DNA from: Serratia marcescens
GTDB lineage: Bacteria > Pseudomonadota > Gammaproteobacteria > Enterobacterales > Enterobacteriaceae
Direction: 5' to 3'
Assembly (NCBI RefSeq): GCF_029846115.1
Contig: NZ_JARVZZ010000001.1
Location: 1,488,001 to 1,552,000, forward strand
DNA: 64,000 nt
Part shown: piece after piece, positions 44,192-54,579 of the stretch
How the letters are laid out: each line of letters begins with the position of its first letter
How positions within the stretch are numbered: position 1 is the stretch's first letter
Program-made: the position numbers and the translations under genes
Notes under the pieces: model-generated
The model's database searches: none
Told to the model about the DNA's origin: nothing
Seen by the model: the letters and a program-made list of their open reading frames with translations, nothing else

Positions 44192-44842
44192 ATGGACGCC
44201 AATCTGTTGCACGACATTATTTTCTACGTGATGTACGCCGCGCTGGCGATTGCGCTGGTGATCATCATCGAACGCACGCTGTACTTCGCCTACACCCAAC
44301 GCCAGGCGCGCAAGCTGGAGCAGGCGCTGACGCCGGACGTGCGCCGCACCGCCGATCTGCCGGACGAGCTGACCCAGCGCAACAGCCTACCGATGGCGGT
44401 GATCGCGCCGGTGCTGGCGCAGAAACACCACGCCGGCGACCGTGAGGCGATCGGCGATCTGATCGACGCCCAGTACCTGCTGAGCAAGCCGCCGATGGCG
44501 CGCGGCCTGTGGCTGCTGGAAACCGTGGTCACCGCCGCGCCGCTGCTGGGGCTGCTCGGCACCGTGATGGGGATCATCGAAACCTTCAAGGCGCTGGCCG
44601 CCTCGGGGGTGTCCGAGCCGAGCCTGGTGTCGGCCGGGATGGGCACCGCGCTGTACGCCACTGGCCTCGGCATCGCCATCGCGCTGCTGTGCCTGGTGGC
44701 CAACAACTTCCTGCAGAGCCGCATGGAGCGCATCAACGAACTGCTGAAGGTGCTGTTGATCCGCGCCGGCCAACCGGCCAGCCGCCCGGAGAGCGGCAGC
44801 GGTGAACAATGGGTTGACAGCGGGGCGCCGCGCTATGCCTAA
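44192..44842 (+). CDS. ExbB-family (MotA/TolQ/ExbB) proton-channel subunit
   Basis: 216 residues with GAGGA upstream. Three membrane helices are visible (IIFYVMYAALAIALVIIIER, WLLETVVTAAPLLGLLGTVM, TALYATGLGIAIALLCLVAN) with the conserved GLLGTVMGIIETF between helices. It pairs with the ExbD four genes up. Its end overlaps the start of the phospholipase-D-like gene by eight bases. Confidence 0.9.
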   Translation: MDANLLHDIIFYVMYAALAIALVIIIERTLYFAYTQRQARKLEQALTPDVRRTADLPDELTQRNSLPMAVIAPVLAQKHHAGDREAIGDLIDAQYLLSKPPMARGLWLLETVVTAAPLLGLLGTVMGIIETFKALAASGVSEPSLVSAGMGTALYATGLGIAIALLCLVANNFLQSRMERINELLKVLLIRAGQPASRPESGSGEQWVDSGAPRYA

Positions 44843-46085
44843 TGGCCATCCAGTACGGCGGCCGCTCGGCCGCCTTTATACGGCATTGTGGGGCGGTTGT
44901 TTATTGATGTTGAGCCAGAGCGCTGCGGCGCGTTTTGCTATTCCCGGCTATGAGTTGGTGTACACCGCGCCGGTGGAAACCGCGCTGCAGGCCGACGACC
45001 TGCGCAACACCGCCGAGGTGTGGCGCGAGATGTTCGACGCGGCGAAAACCCGCATCGATCTGGGGCAGTTCTACGTGGCGAATCAGGACGGTTCGCTGCT
45101 GGACGGCGTGCTGCAGCACCTGAAGGCGGCCGGCGAACGCGGGGTGAAAATTCGCTTTTTGGTGGAAGAGAAGGGCCTTCGCATTTCTACCGCCGAGACG
45201 CTGGAACAGCTGAAGGCGATCCCCAATCTGGAGCTGCGCATCATTCCTTATCAGAAGCTGAGCGGCGGCATTCTGCATGCCAAATATCTGCTGGTGGACG
45301 GCGAGCAGGCGTTCGTCGGCAGCCAGAACTTCGACTGGCGCGCGTTGGAGCACATTCACGAAACAGGGCTGCGCATCAGCGACGTCAAGGTGGTGGGGCA
45401 GATCCAGGCGATCTTCGAGCAGGATTGGCGGGCGCAGGCGCTGCTGGCGCAGGATAAGCCGGTGCCGGCGCTGCCCGATTCGCCGACGACGGCGCAGCCG
45501 CAGGGCAACTATCTGGTGGCCAGCCCGCGCGCCTACAATCCGGAGGGGGTGATTGACTCGCAGGCCGAGTTGCCGCGTCTGCTGGCCGACGCCAAACGGC
45601 GAGTGCGGGTGCAGGTGATGGACTACGCGCCGCTGTCGTTCGGCCCGGAGCGCAGTCGCCCCTTCTACGCGGTGATCGACAACGCGCTGCGCAGCGCGGC
45701 GGCGCGCGGGGTGCAGATCGAACTGATGGTGGCCAACTGGAACACCAAAAAGCCGGATATCGCCTGGCTGAAGAGCCTGGCGCTGGTGCCGAACGTGCAG
45801 ATCAAAGTGGTGACCATTCCACCGGCCAGCAGTGGCTTCATTCCGTTTGCCCGGGTGATCCACAGCAAGCTGATGACCATCGACGATGAGATTGCCTGGG
45901 TGGGCACCAGCAACTGGACCGGCGGCTATCTGGACAACTCGCGCAATCTGGAGCTGGTGATGCGCAGCGCGGCGATGAGCGGGCGGTTGGACCAGCTGTA
46001 CCAACAGCTGTGGAACAGCGTCTACGCCGAACCGTTGCGGCTGGATTACGACTACCCGACGCCCAAGCCGGGCGGCGAATCCTGA
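44835..46085 (+). CDS. Exported phospholipase D-like protein
   Basis: From ATG 44835 (overlapping the ExbB stop; GTG 44802 is an alternative) about 416 residues. A signal region (LYTALWGGCLLMLSQSAAA) is followed by two PLD domains, each with an HKD motif: HAKYLLVDGEQAFVGSQN and HSKLMTIDDEIAWVGTSNW. Both are complete, so it is probably an active periplasmic phosphodiesterase. Domain length and twin HKD resemble cardiolipin-synthase/Nuc-like enzymes. Its coupling to a TonB system is unusual: it may process a phosphodiester-containing ligand brought in by the receptor. Confidence 0.85.
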   Translation: MPNGHPVRRPLGRLYTALWGGCLLMLSQSAAARFAIPGYELVYTAPVETALQADDLRNTAEVWREMFDAAKTRIDLGQFYVANQDGSLLDGVLQHLKAAGERGVKIRFLVEEKGLRISTAETLEQLKAIPNLELRIIPYQKLSGGILHAKYLLVDGEQAFVGSQNFDWRALEHIHETGLRISDVKVVGQIQAIFEQDWRAQALLAQDKPVPALPDSPTTAQPQGNYLVASPRAYNPEGVIDSQAELPRLLADAKRRVRVQVMDYAPLSFGPERSRPFYAVIDNALRSAAARGVQIELMVANWNTKKPDIAWLKSLALVPNVQIKVVTIPPASSGFIPFARVIHSKLMTIDDEIAWVGTSNWTGGYLDNSRNLELVMRSAAMSGRLDQLYQQLWNSVYAEPLRLDYDYPTPKPGGES

Positions 46086-46089
46086 TAAG

Positions 46090-46124
46090 CAGGGCGCGGT
46101 TAACCCCCGCGCCCTGATTTTTTT
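46090..46124. terminator. Terminator between the PLD and peptidase genes
   Basis: CAGGGCGCGG-TTAACCC-CCGCGCCCTG, a perfect 10-bp stem, followed by ATTTTTTT on the plus strand. It closes the TonB operon and meets the convergent peptidase gene. Confidence 0.93.
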
Positions 46125-47232
46125 ACCGCCGCCAGCCGGTTTTCTCCAGCGCCCTCACCAGCTGTTCGGCGCTTAACCCTTCCGCCCGGTGGCCGTTGCC
46201 GCTGACGGTATTGGCCGCCAGCAGCGCATTGACGATCGCTTCCTCCACCGCTTCCGCCGCCGCGGCGAACAGCGCCGAAATGTAGTCGTTGTTCACCATG
46301 CGCAGCGGCGTGGTGAAGGCGCCTTTATTGGCGTAGTCGGCGGGCGGCAGGCCGTCGTTGCCGGTGGCGAAGGCGATGAAAATGTCGCCGCTCGAGTCCT
46401 CGGTGCCGCCGCCGGTGCGGGCGATGCCGATGCTGGCGCGCTGCGCCAGCCGCGCACACTGGTGCGGCAGCAGCGGTGCATCGGTCGCCAGCGCCACCAC
46501 GATGGAGCCCATGCCGGGATGCGGCAACTGCGGCGTGAACGGCGAGGGGAGATGCCCCAGATGCCGGCCTACCGGGTAACCGCCGACCAGCAGCGACTCG
46601 CGCTTGCCGTGGTTGGCCTGCACGATGGCGCCCACCGTCCAGCCGCCCTGATCGGCGGGCAAACGGCGCGATGCGGTGCCGCTGCCGCCTTTGAATTCAT
46701 GGCAGATCATGCCGCTGCCGCCGCCGACCGCGCCTTCCTGCGGCAAGCCGCCCTGGGCCGCCTGTTGCGCCTGGCGCACGTGCTCGGCCTTGACGTGAAA
46801 GCCGTTGATGTCGTTGAGCAGGCCGTCGAAGGTTTCCATCACTACCGGCATATTCCAGTACACCGCGTGGTCGCCCGCGGGCAGCGTTTCACGCTCCAGC
46901 GCGATCAGCGCATCGCGCACCACGCCCACGCTGTGGGTATTGGTGAAGGCGATTGGGCTGGTCAGCAGGCCCGCTTCGCGCACCCATTCCAGGCCGGTGG
47001 CGTCGCCGTTGCCATTCAGCACGTGCACGCCGGCAAAGCAGGGGGCGTGGCGGGCGGAGCCGGGGCGCGGTTCGATCAGCGTCACGCCGGTGCGCACGCT
47101 GCGCCCGTCCGCTAAATCGGCATGAATGCTGGCATGGCCGACGCGCACGCCGGGCACGTCGGTGATGGCGTTCAGCGGGCCGGGCGTGCCCTGTCCGATG
47201 ATAATGCCCAGATCCTGAGCGCGCTGCGTCAT
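46123..47232 (-). CDS. P1-family (DmpA/BapA) N-terminal-nucleophile aminopeptidase
   Basis: The start at 47232 has AAGGAG seven bases ahead; a longer frame was rejected. The 369-residue proenzyme has GPLNAITDVPGVRVGH, GVHVLNGNGDATGLEW, GFHVKAEHV and the autoprocessing area AVGGGSGMICHEFKGGSGTA. Late RTGGGTEDSSGDIFIAFATG is also typical. P1 members cleave N-terminal D-, or beta-amino acids such as beta-alanine from peptides. It lies two bases after the APC permease gene and near a beta-alanine pathway. No signal peptide is seen, so it acts in the cytosol. Confidence 0.88.
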   Translation of the reverse strand: MTQRAQDLGIIIGQGTPGPLNAITDVPGVRVGHASIHADLADGRSVRTGVTLIEPRPGSARHAPCFAGVHVLNGNGDATGLEWVREAGLLTSPIAFTNTHSVGVVRDALIALERETLPAGDHAVYWNMPVVMETFDGLLNDINGFHVKAEHVRQAQQAAQGGLPQEGAVGGGSGMICHEFKGGSGTASRRLPADQGGWTVGAIVQANHGKRESLLVGGYPVGRHLGHLPSPFTPQLPHPGMGSIVVALATDAPLLPHQCARLAQRASIGIARTGGGTEDSSGDIFIAFATGNDGLPPADYANKGAFTTPLRMVNNDYISALFAAAAEAVEEAIVNALLAANTVSGNGHRAEGLSAEQLVRALEKTGWRR

Positions 47233-47234
47233 GG

Positions 47235-48611
47235 TTATTCTCCTTCTATTGAGGGGGCGGCGAGGGGCGCCGCCTGGCGGCCGCGCAGATGGTTCAGCGC
47301 CAGCCCGAAGCCGATGATGCCGGCAATGATAATAAAGTCTTTCAGGCTGCTGGCGATCAAAATCGTCCACAGCACGTACAGGCAGCACAGCAGCGCCACC
47401 ACCACCGGCAGCGGCCACAGCGGCATCAGGTACGGGTGGTGGAAGTGGCGGCGACGGCGGCTGATCAGCGCCGCCACCGCCATGATGATGTACACCAGCA
47501 GCAGCAGGATCACGGTGAACGAGGTCAGCGATTCGAGATCGGAGCAAAACGCCAGCAGCGCCGAGGGCACGCCGAACAGCAGGGTAGCGATCCAGGGGGT
47601 GCCGAAGCGCGGGTGGATGATTTTCAGCGCCCGGTTAAACGTCGGCAGCCAGAAACCGTCGCGCCCGCTGGCAAACATCATGCGGCTAAACTGCGCCACG
47701 ATGGCGATGATGGCGTTGAACACCGACAGATAAATCGCGCCGCTTACCACCCGCGCCAGCGTCGGGCCGCCGAGCTCGGTGACCACATAGCCGACCGGAT
47801 CGGCCTGTTTGGCCATCTCCGTCAGCGACGGCGAGCCGAGCAGCAGGGCGGTGAACGGCACCAGTTCCACCAGCACCACGATGACCAGCGTCAGCATGAT
47901 CGCGACCGCCATCGGCCTGCCCTGTTCGCGCATGTCTTCCGCCATGTACACCGCCGCGCCGTAGCCGTTGTAGGAGAACAGCGCGACCCCGACCATGGCG
48001 ACGATCAGCGGCAGCGATACCGGCGCCAGGCTACCTTGCGCGTCCAGCATCACCGGCGCGGTGAGGATCTCCGTGCTCTGATGCGGGTGGCTGAAGCCGA
48101 GCCAGGCGATCAGCGCCAGCACCGCCACTTCCACCACCAGAAAGGCGCCGGTCAGCAGGGCGTTGGCCTTGATGTTGAAAATGGCGCAGATGCCGCCGAC
48201 CAGCACGGTGAGCATGCCGGCGGTCGAGGCGTCGAACTGGGTGCCCAGCGCGGTGTTCAGGTAGGGCACCGCGCCGGTCGCCAGCACCGCCGGCACGAAC
48301 AGCGAGGCGCTGAGGATAAACAGGTAGGTCTGCAACCCGCACAGGGTGCCGAACAGGCGCTTGATGATGCTGTACTCACCGCCGGCGCTGGGGTGTGCGG
48401 CGCCGAGCTCGGCATAGCACAGCGCGATGGCGGCGGCGACGCAGGCGGCGATCAGAAACGACAGAAAGGCGCCGCTGCCGGCGCTGGCGATCGCCAGCGG
48501 CGCGATGACGAAGATGGAGCTGGCCGGCGTCACGCCGGACGCGGTGATCATCACCACGTCGAGGACGCTGAGATTGCCTTTGAAGGTGTGTTCAGGGGCG
48601 GACTCTTTCAT
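47235..48611 (-). CDS. APC-family amino-acid/peptide permease
   Basis: 458 residues with 12 hydrophobic segments and APC hallmarks: LSVLDVVMITASGVTPASSI, CYAELGAAHPSAGGEYSII, FSYNGYGAAVYMAEDM. GGAG precedes the ATG. The stop of this gene and the start of the peptidase share a TAACCATG junction, and the peptidase RBS lies in the last codons here, so the two are coupled. It probably imports the substrate of the peptidase or its product. Confidence 0.86.
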   Translation of the reverse strand: MKESAPEHTFKGNLSVLDVVMITASGVTPASSIFVIAPLAIASAGSGAFLSFLIAACVAAAIALCYAELGAAHPSAGGEYSIIKRLFGTLCGLQTYLFILSASLFVPAVLATGAVPYLNTALGTQFDASTAGMLTVLVGGICAIFNIKANALLTGAFLVVEVAVLALIAWLGFSHPHQSTEILTAPVMLDAQGSLAPVSLPLIVAMVGVALFSYNGYGAAVYMAEDMREQGRPMAVAIMLTLVIVVLVELVPFTALLLGSPSLTEMAKQADPVGYVVTELGGPTLARVVSGAIYLSVFNAIIAIVAQFSRMMFASGRDGFWLPTFNRALKIIHPRFGTPWIATLLFGVPSALLAFCSDLESLTSFTVILLLLVYIIMAVAALISRRRRHFHHPYLMPLWPLPVVVALLCCLYVLWTILIASSLKDFIIIAGIIGFGLALNHLRGRQAAPLAAPSIEGE

Positions 48612-48708
48612 TGGGAACTACTCCATTAACGCTTGGGTGAATTGTTGTTGTCGCCAGAAGGGCGACTCTGTTGTCCTGCGTAAAGATGAAATGGAGCGCG
48701 TGGAAATA

Positions 48709-48730
48709 CCGGGGAAGCGAACTTCCCCGG
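48709..48730 (-). terminator. Terminator after the semialdehyde dehydrogenase gene
   Basis: CCGGGGAAG-CGAA-CTTCCCCGG, a perfect 9-bp stem whose minus-strand loop is a stable UUCG tetraloop, followed by TATTTCC. It separates the dehydrogenase from the permease gene. Confidence 0.8.
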
Positions 48731-48754
48731 AAGGGACTTTTCGTTATGCTGGGA

Positions 48755-50263
<1,509 letters not shown>

Positions 50264-50273
50264 GGTTCTCTCC

Positions 50274-51614
50274 TTATTCGGTGGCGTTGAGGGCGTCGCC
50301 CACGGCGTTGATCAGCGCATCGATCTGCGCTTCGCTGCTGATGAACGGCGGCGCCAGCTGCAGGGTGTCGCCGCCGTAGCGCACGTAAAACCCGCTTTCC
50401 CAGCAGCGCATCGCCGCCTCGAAGGGGCGCCGCGCCGGTTCGCCGGGCCGTGCCGCCAGCGTAATGCCGGCCGCCAGGCCGATGTTGCGAATGTCGGCGA
50501 CGTGTTTGGCTCCCTGCAGGCTGTGCACCGCGCGCTCGAAGTAGGGCGCCAGCGCCTGTACGCGCTCCACCATCTGTTCGCGCTGCAGGATGTCCAGCGT
50601 CGCCAGCGCGACCGCGCAGCTGACCGGGTGGGCGGAGTAGGTGTAGCCGTGCGGGAATTCGAGCTGGTAGTCCGGCTCGCCGCCGTTCATGAAGGTGTGG
50701 TAGATCTCCGGCCGCACCACCACCGCGCCCATCGGCTGCGCGCCGTTGGTCACCTGTTTGGCGATGTTCATGATGTCCGGTGTGACGCCGAACGCCTCGG
50801 CGCCGGTCATCGCGCCGCAGCGGCCGAAGGCGGTGATCACTTCGTCGAAGATCAGCAGGATGTCATGCTGGGTACAGATCTCGCGCAGGCGCTGCAGGTA
50901 GCCGACCGGCGGCACGATCACCCCGGCGGAGCCGGAGAAGGGTTCGACGATCACCGCAGCGATCGTTGAGGCGTCGCGCAGCGCGATGATGCGGTTGAGC
51001 TCTTCCGCCAGCTCTGCCCCCTGTTGCGGCATGCCGCGCGAAAAGGCGTTGCCGGCCAGCAGGGTGTGCGGCAGGTGGTCCGCCTCGGCGCCTGCGCCGA
51101 ACGTCTTGCGGTTGCCGGCGATGCCGCCGACCGAGATACCGCCGAAGTTAACGCCGTGATAGCCCTTTTCCCGGCCGATAAAGCAGGTTTTGCCCGCCTG
51201 GCCTTTGGCGCGCCAGTAAGCGCGCGCCATTTTCAGCGAGGTGTCCGCCGCTTCCGATCCGGAGCCGGTGAAGAACACGTAATCCAACCCTGCCGGCGTC
51301 AGTGTCTTGATCTTGTTGGCCAGTTCGAACGACAGCGGGTGGCCGAATTGAAACGCCGGCGAGTAATCCAGCGTCGCCAGCTGGCGCTGGGCGGCGTCGG
51401 TGATTTCCTGCCGGCCGTGCCCCAATCCGCAACACCATAATCCGGACAGGCCGTCGAAAATCTTTCTGCCGTCATGGCTGGTGTAATACGCCCCCGCGGC
51501 TTGAGTAATGATGCGCGGCTGCGCTTTAAAATTACGGTTACCGGTAAAAGGCATCCAATGGGCCTCTAACCCTTCGGCATCGAGACTATTTAGCGGGTGA
51601 TTTTCAGCGGCCAT
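50274..51614 (-). CDS. Class III omega-aminotransferase (beta-alanine:pyruvate type)
   Basis: A 446-residue PLP enzyme: FDGLSGLWCCGLGHGR, FFTGSGSEAADTSLKMARAY, EPFSGSAGVIVPP, DEVITAFGRCGAM and the Schiff-base Lys in NIAKQVTNGAQPMG. The motif order and length match beta-alanine-pyruvate transaminases, which make malonate semialdehyde. The downstream mmsA takes the product. It diverges from a LysR gene across 135 bp. Confidence 0.9.
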   Translation of the reverse strand: MAAENHPLNSLDAEGLEAHWMPFTGNRNFKAQPRIITQAAGAYYTSHDGRKIFDGLSGLWCCGLGHGRQEITDAAQRQLATLDYSPAFQFGHPLSFELANKIKTLTPAGLDYVFFTGSGSEAADTSLKMARAYWRAKGQAGKTCFIGREKGYHGVNFGGISVGGIAGNRKTFGAGAEADHLPHTLLAGNAFSRGMPQQGAELAEELNRIIALRDASTIAAVIVEPFSGSAGVIVPPVGYLQRLREICTQHDILLIFDEVITAFGRCGAMTGAEAFGVTPDIMNIAKQVTNGAQPMGAVVVRPEIYHTFMNGGEPDYQLEFPHGYTYSAHPVSCAVALATLDILQREQMVERVQALAPYFERAVHSLQGAKHVADIRNIGLAAGITLAARPGEPARRPFEAAMRCWESGFYVRYGGDTLQLAPPFISSEAQIDALINAVGDALNATE

Positions 51615-51749
51615 GTTTTCCTCCGAACAGGAAAATAAGAGCGATTAATGAAATAAACCGAGTTGTTAACGAATTGTTGTGCGAAATTGACTATGTACCG
51701 CTTGTTCTCTACTGTGAATAATCATATGTCGAAACTTACTTAAGGTTTT

Positions 51750-52679
51750 ATGCAAGTAAAAAAGCGCGCGCTGTTAGGGCAATTGTCGGATATGGATCTG
51801 CGTTTGCTGCGGGTATTCAAGGCCGTGGTCGACTGCGGCGGCATGAGCGCCGCCGAACTGGAGCTGAACATCAGCCTGTCGACCATCAGCAAGCACATCA
51901 AGGATCTGGAGCAGCGGCTGGGTCTGACGCTGTGTCAGCGCGGGCGTGAGGGCTTTGCAGTCACTGATGAGGGGCTGTTGATCTACCAGGAAACCGTCAA
52001 CCTGCTGGCGGCCACCGAGGCGTTCCGGCGCGGGGTGGACGAGGTGCACCAGCGCATGGGTGGGCAGCTGCACGTGGCGATCTTCGACCATACGGTCAGC
52101 AATCCGCAGGCGCAGATCGGCCGGGCCATCGCGTTATTCAGCGAGCGTGCGCCGGAGGTTTCTTTGCAAATGTACGTGGAGCCGATTAATACCATTGAAC
52201 GCGGCGTCATTGACGGACAATTTCAGGTTGGCGTTATTCCCATGCATCGCAGCGCGGAAAGTTTATCTTATCATTCGTTATTCAGTGAGAGGATGTTCTT
52301 ATATTGCGGCGCGCAGCATGAATTATTTTCCGCCCCCCATGAAACGTTAAATTGGGATCTGCTGCACAATTATGCCTTCGCCGGATTAGGCTACCATTCG
52401 CCGAATATGGAACTGAGCCTGCAGCAACATTTGCATCGCAAGGCGACGGGGTTCGCGCAGGAGTCGATCGCCACGCTGATCCTGTCCGGCAAATACGTCG
52501 GCTTTTTGCCGGATCACTACGCGGCGTTTTTCGTGGCGCAGAACCTGATGCGGGCGATCAAACCGGCGCTGTTCCGCTATCACTGCGAATACTCCAGCGT
52601 GCTGCGCCGCTCGCCGGTGCCGCAGCGGGTGGTGAAGCTGTTCCATGAGTGCCTGCTGGCGGCCCACGGAATGGAATGA
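51750..52679 (+). CDS. LysR-family regulator of the beta-alanine genes
   Basis: A 309-residue regulator with HTH LRVFKAVVDCGGMSAAELEL, NISLSTISKHIKDLEQRLG and an effector domain (LHVAIFDHTVSNPQAQIG). It is divergent to the aminotransferase-mmsA operon and is its likely regulator. AAGG precedes the ATG. It ends three bases before the convergent AbiEii-like gene. Confidence 0.86.
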   Translation: MQVKKRALLGQLSDMDLRLLRVFKAVVDCGGMSAAELELNISLSTISKHIKDLEQRLGLTLCQRGREGFAVTDEGLLIYQETVNLLAATEAFRRGVDEVHQRMGGQLHVAIFDHTVSNPQAQIGRAIALFSERAPEVSLQMYVEPINTIERGVIDGQFQVGVIPMHRSAESLSYHSLFSERMFLYCGAQHELFSAPHETLNWDLLHNYAFAGLGYHSPNMELSLQQHLHRKATGFAQESIATLILSGKYVGFLPDHYAAFFVAQNLMRAIKPALFRYHCEYSSVLRRSPVPQRVVKLFHECLLAAHGME

Positions 52680-52682
52680 GGA

Positions 52683-53507
52683 TTATTCCCTGAACGCGAT
52701 GCCGTGCCAAAAATCCTCGACCAGTTGTTCAATGCGATCTGGGGTTTCCCGGGTATTTTGGGAGACAATCGCATCGACAATTTTATGGCTTTGCAGCGAC
52801 AATAATTGAGCGGCAGTAATGCCGTGTGAACTTTGTTGCAGAAGTGCGGCAATATCGAGACCAAGCAGAAATGCACCCATTCTCTCCAGATCCGTGCCCA
52901 GGTCTTCCTCTTCAAGCGGGGCGTCCCAAATGCGTTCTTCTTCAATATTGCCATATTCGCTAATGATGGTGAAAAGGTCGATGGCGTCCTTCCCGTTCCC
53001 ATGTCCGCGGGCTTGCCAGGCGAAAATTTTTAGCATGGCTAATCCCGGTAAAGAGCAAAACGGCAGTTCAGCACCGTTAAACAAGCGCACGACGACCGTA
53101 TGCTCAAAGGCTTCCCGGAAGCCGTCGACATTCATGACTATCGCTCGGTCGGGAGGCCAGGCGATTTTATTCTCTTCCGCTACGCCGCCGAACGGAATGA
53201 TATCCAAGTGGTTTTCCGCCCAGATCAAATGGTGCGGGTTGCCTTTTGTGGTTGTTGCGCCTTCGGCGATGAAAGCCGTCTGCAGGTCCGTAAACGACGA
53301 CCAATCATCGACAAAGATGGCGATATCAATGTCGCTGGTCCTGCGCCCCGGCCTTCGGCCATGGATATGATGTATCAGCACTTCGCGTGCCGTTGCGCCC
53401 GCAACGAAGAAAGCCACATTTTGCTGCGCGCAAACGGTGACAATTTGCGTGAGCAGCCTTTCAGTCTCTGAAGAGAGCGCTATCTGTAAGACCAAGGTAT
53501 TTGTCAT
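52683..53507 (-). CDS. AbiEii-like nucleotidyltransferase toxin
   Basis: A 274-residue protein. The nucleotidyltransferase core is GATAREVLIHH followed by RRTSDIDIAIFVDDW, giving the DxD metal site; LPGLAMLKIFAWQARG and KDAIDLFTIISEYG come later. This is the AbiEii toxin group, which blocks tRNA or other targets by nucleotidyl transfer and can cause abortive infection. AGGA precedes the ATG. It overlaps the antitoxin gene by 47 bp. GC is lower than the chromosomal average, which supports acquisition. Confidence 0.83.
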   Translation of the reverse strand: MTNTLVLQIALSSETERLLTQIVTVCAQQNVAFFVAGATAREVLIHHIHGRRPGRRTSDIDIAIFVDDWSSFTDLQTAFIAEGATTTKGNPHHLIWAENHLDIIPFGGVAEENKIAWPPDRAIVMNVDGFREAFEHTVVVRLFNGAELPFCSLPGLAMLKIFAWQARGHGNGKDAIDLFTIISEYGNIEEERIWDAPLEEEDLGTDLERMGAFLLGLDIAALLQQSSHGITAAQLLSLQSHKIVDAIVSQNTRETPDRIEQLVEDFWHGIAFRE

Positions 53508-54483
53508 TTATCATCCTGGCGACTTCGAGATTACGGCTATCTCGGCTGGCGAGTAATTCAGCGATGCTGAGCATGGCCTGAGAACGTAGGGTGAGTTTCA
53601 GCGTCTCACCCCAAAATGCACCGGTCATTTGCAGCCCGCCATGTTGCTGAGGAAGCATACCCAGCTCTTTTCTACGTTGCTGCAATGGGGTGTGGGTAAA
53701 CAGCATCAGGGTCTCGGGGTAAAGATAACCTTCGGTTAGCAGCGCCGCGGCCGCTTCTCCTCCCCAAATCTCGTTTGGCTTCAACGTCAGGTCTTGCCAG
53801 TTTGTTGGTGCTACCAGATTTAGCCTTTTTAACTTTGGTCGGATCATGACTGCATATTCACGCAGCCAAAGCGCCGTCAGCGATTCAGGTGACAATAATC
53901 TGCGTCCGCTTTTCGATTTGCGGTAATAGCGCTGACTTTCCAGATACTCGAATGCCTTACTGACCATCCCCAGTGAGATGCCCGCAGCGGCGGAGAGTTC
54001 GCGATAGGTTGCATTGATCGCCTGTTCGTCGTTTAACAACACCAGCAGCAGTTTTAGTGTTCCTTCACTGATTCTGGCTGCACTATTATCACTATTAGTG
54101 AGGGATTTAACCGGCTTTTTGCCGGAAATACGCAGAAACAGCCCTTTAGTAACGATGCTGGCATTACCGGCGGCATCAATAAAATTGAGACGCAGTTCTT
54201 CACAAATCTCGGCTTGAGCGGCGGTTAGGTGAGGGCAGATAAGCAGACGTTGGTCTGTTGCATCGTCGTGCCATGCTTTTTTCAGCAAAAAGAGATTTTC
54301 TTTCCGGTGAATCGATTTTATCTCTATCTTGAAGTCAAAGGTTTGATCGCGTCCGACAGTCAGGATTGCCAGACCGTCGTAGCCCTCATTGTTCAAAGAG
54401 CGTTTCACCGTCAGGTGCAGGTTGGTCGGCAAATTCGCGCTTACTGCTGTCAAAAGTGCATCTTCGGTTCCTGGTTTATACAT
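53461..54483 (-). CDS. AbiEi-family antitoxin (type IV toxin-antitoxin)
   Basis: A 340-residue protein. The N-terminal half (~1-140) looks like a degenerate nuclease/REase-like fold (DFKIEIKSIHRKENLFLLKK, LNFIDAAGNASI). Then comes a winged HTH (TYRELSAAAGISLGMVSKAF, EYLESQRYY) and the AbiEi C-terminal part (WGGEAAAALLTEGYLYPETL). It represses its own operon and neutralises the AbiEii toxin. A large set of inverted repeats lies directly upstream (54483-54541). Confidence 0.82.
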   Translation of the reverse strand: MYKPGTEDALLTAVSANLPTNLHLTVKRSLNNEGYDGLAILTVGRDQTFDFKIEIKSIHRKENLFLLKKAWHDDATDQRLLICPHLTAAQAEICEELRLNFIDAAGNASIVTKGLFLRISGKKPVKSLTNSDNSAARISEGTLKLLLVLLNDEQAINATYRELSAAAGISLGMVSKAFEYLESQRYYRKSKSGRRLLSPESLTALWLREYAVMIRPKLKRLNLVAPTNWQDLTLKPNEIWGGEAAAALLTEGYLYPETLMLFTHTPLQQRRKELGMLPQQHGGLQMTGAFWGETLKLTLRSQAMLSIAELLASRDSRNLEVARMINDKYLGLTDSALFRD

Positions 54484-54541
54484 TTGTTCATACTCTCCTT
54501 TTGTTCATGAGTCGTGAACGAATTAATACTATGAACAAAAG
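54483..54541. promoter_or_regulatory. Inverted-repeat operator of the AbiE-like operon
   Basis: CTTTTGTTCAT (54498-54508) is perfectly inverted as ATGAACAAAAG (54531-54541). Additional half-sites are TTTGTTCAT (54483-54491) and GTTCA..TGAAC (54503-54519). AbiEi proteins are known to autoregulate through inverted repeats in their promoter. The sites lie in the 96-bp gap shared with a divergent phosphatase gene, so both may be controlled. Confidence 0.75.
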
Positions 54542-54579
54542 TGGTGTGCTGCAAGTGATTACTCGACAGGTGAGGAAGG

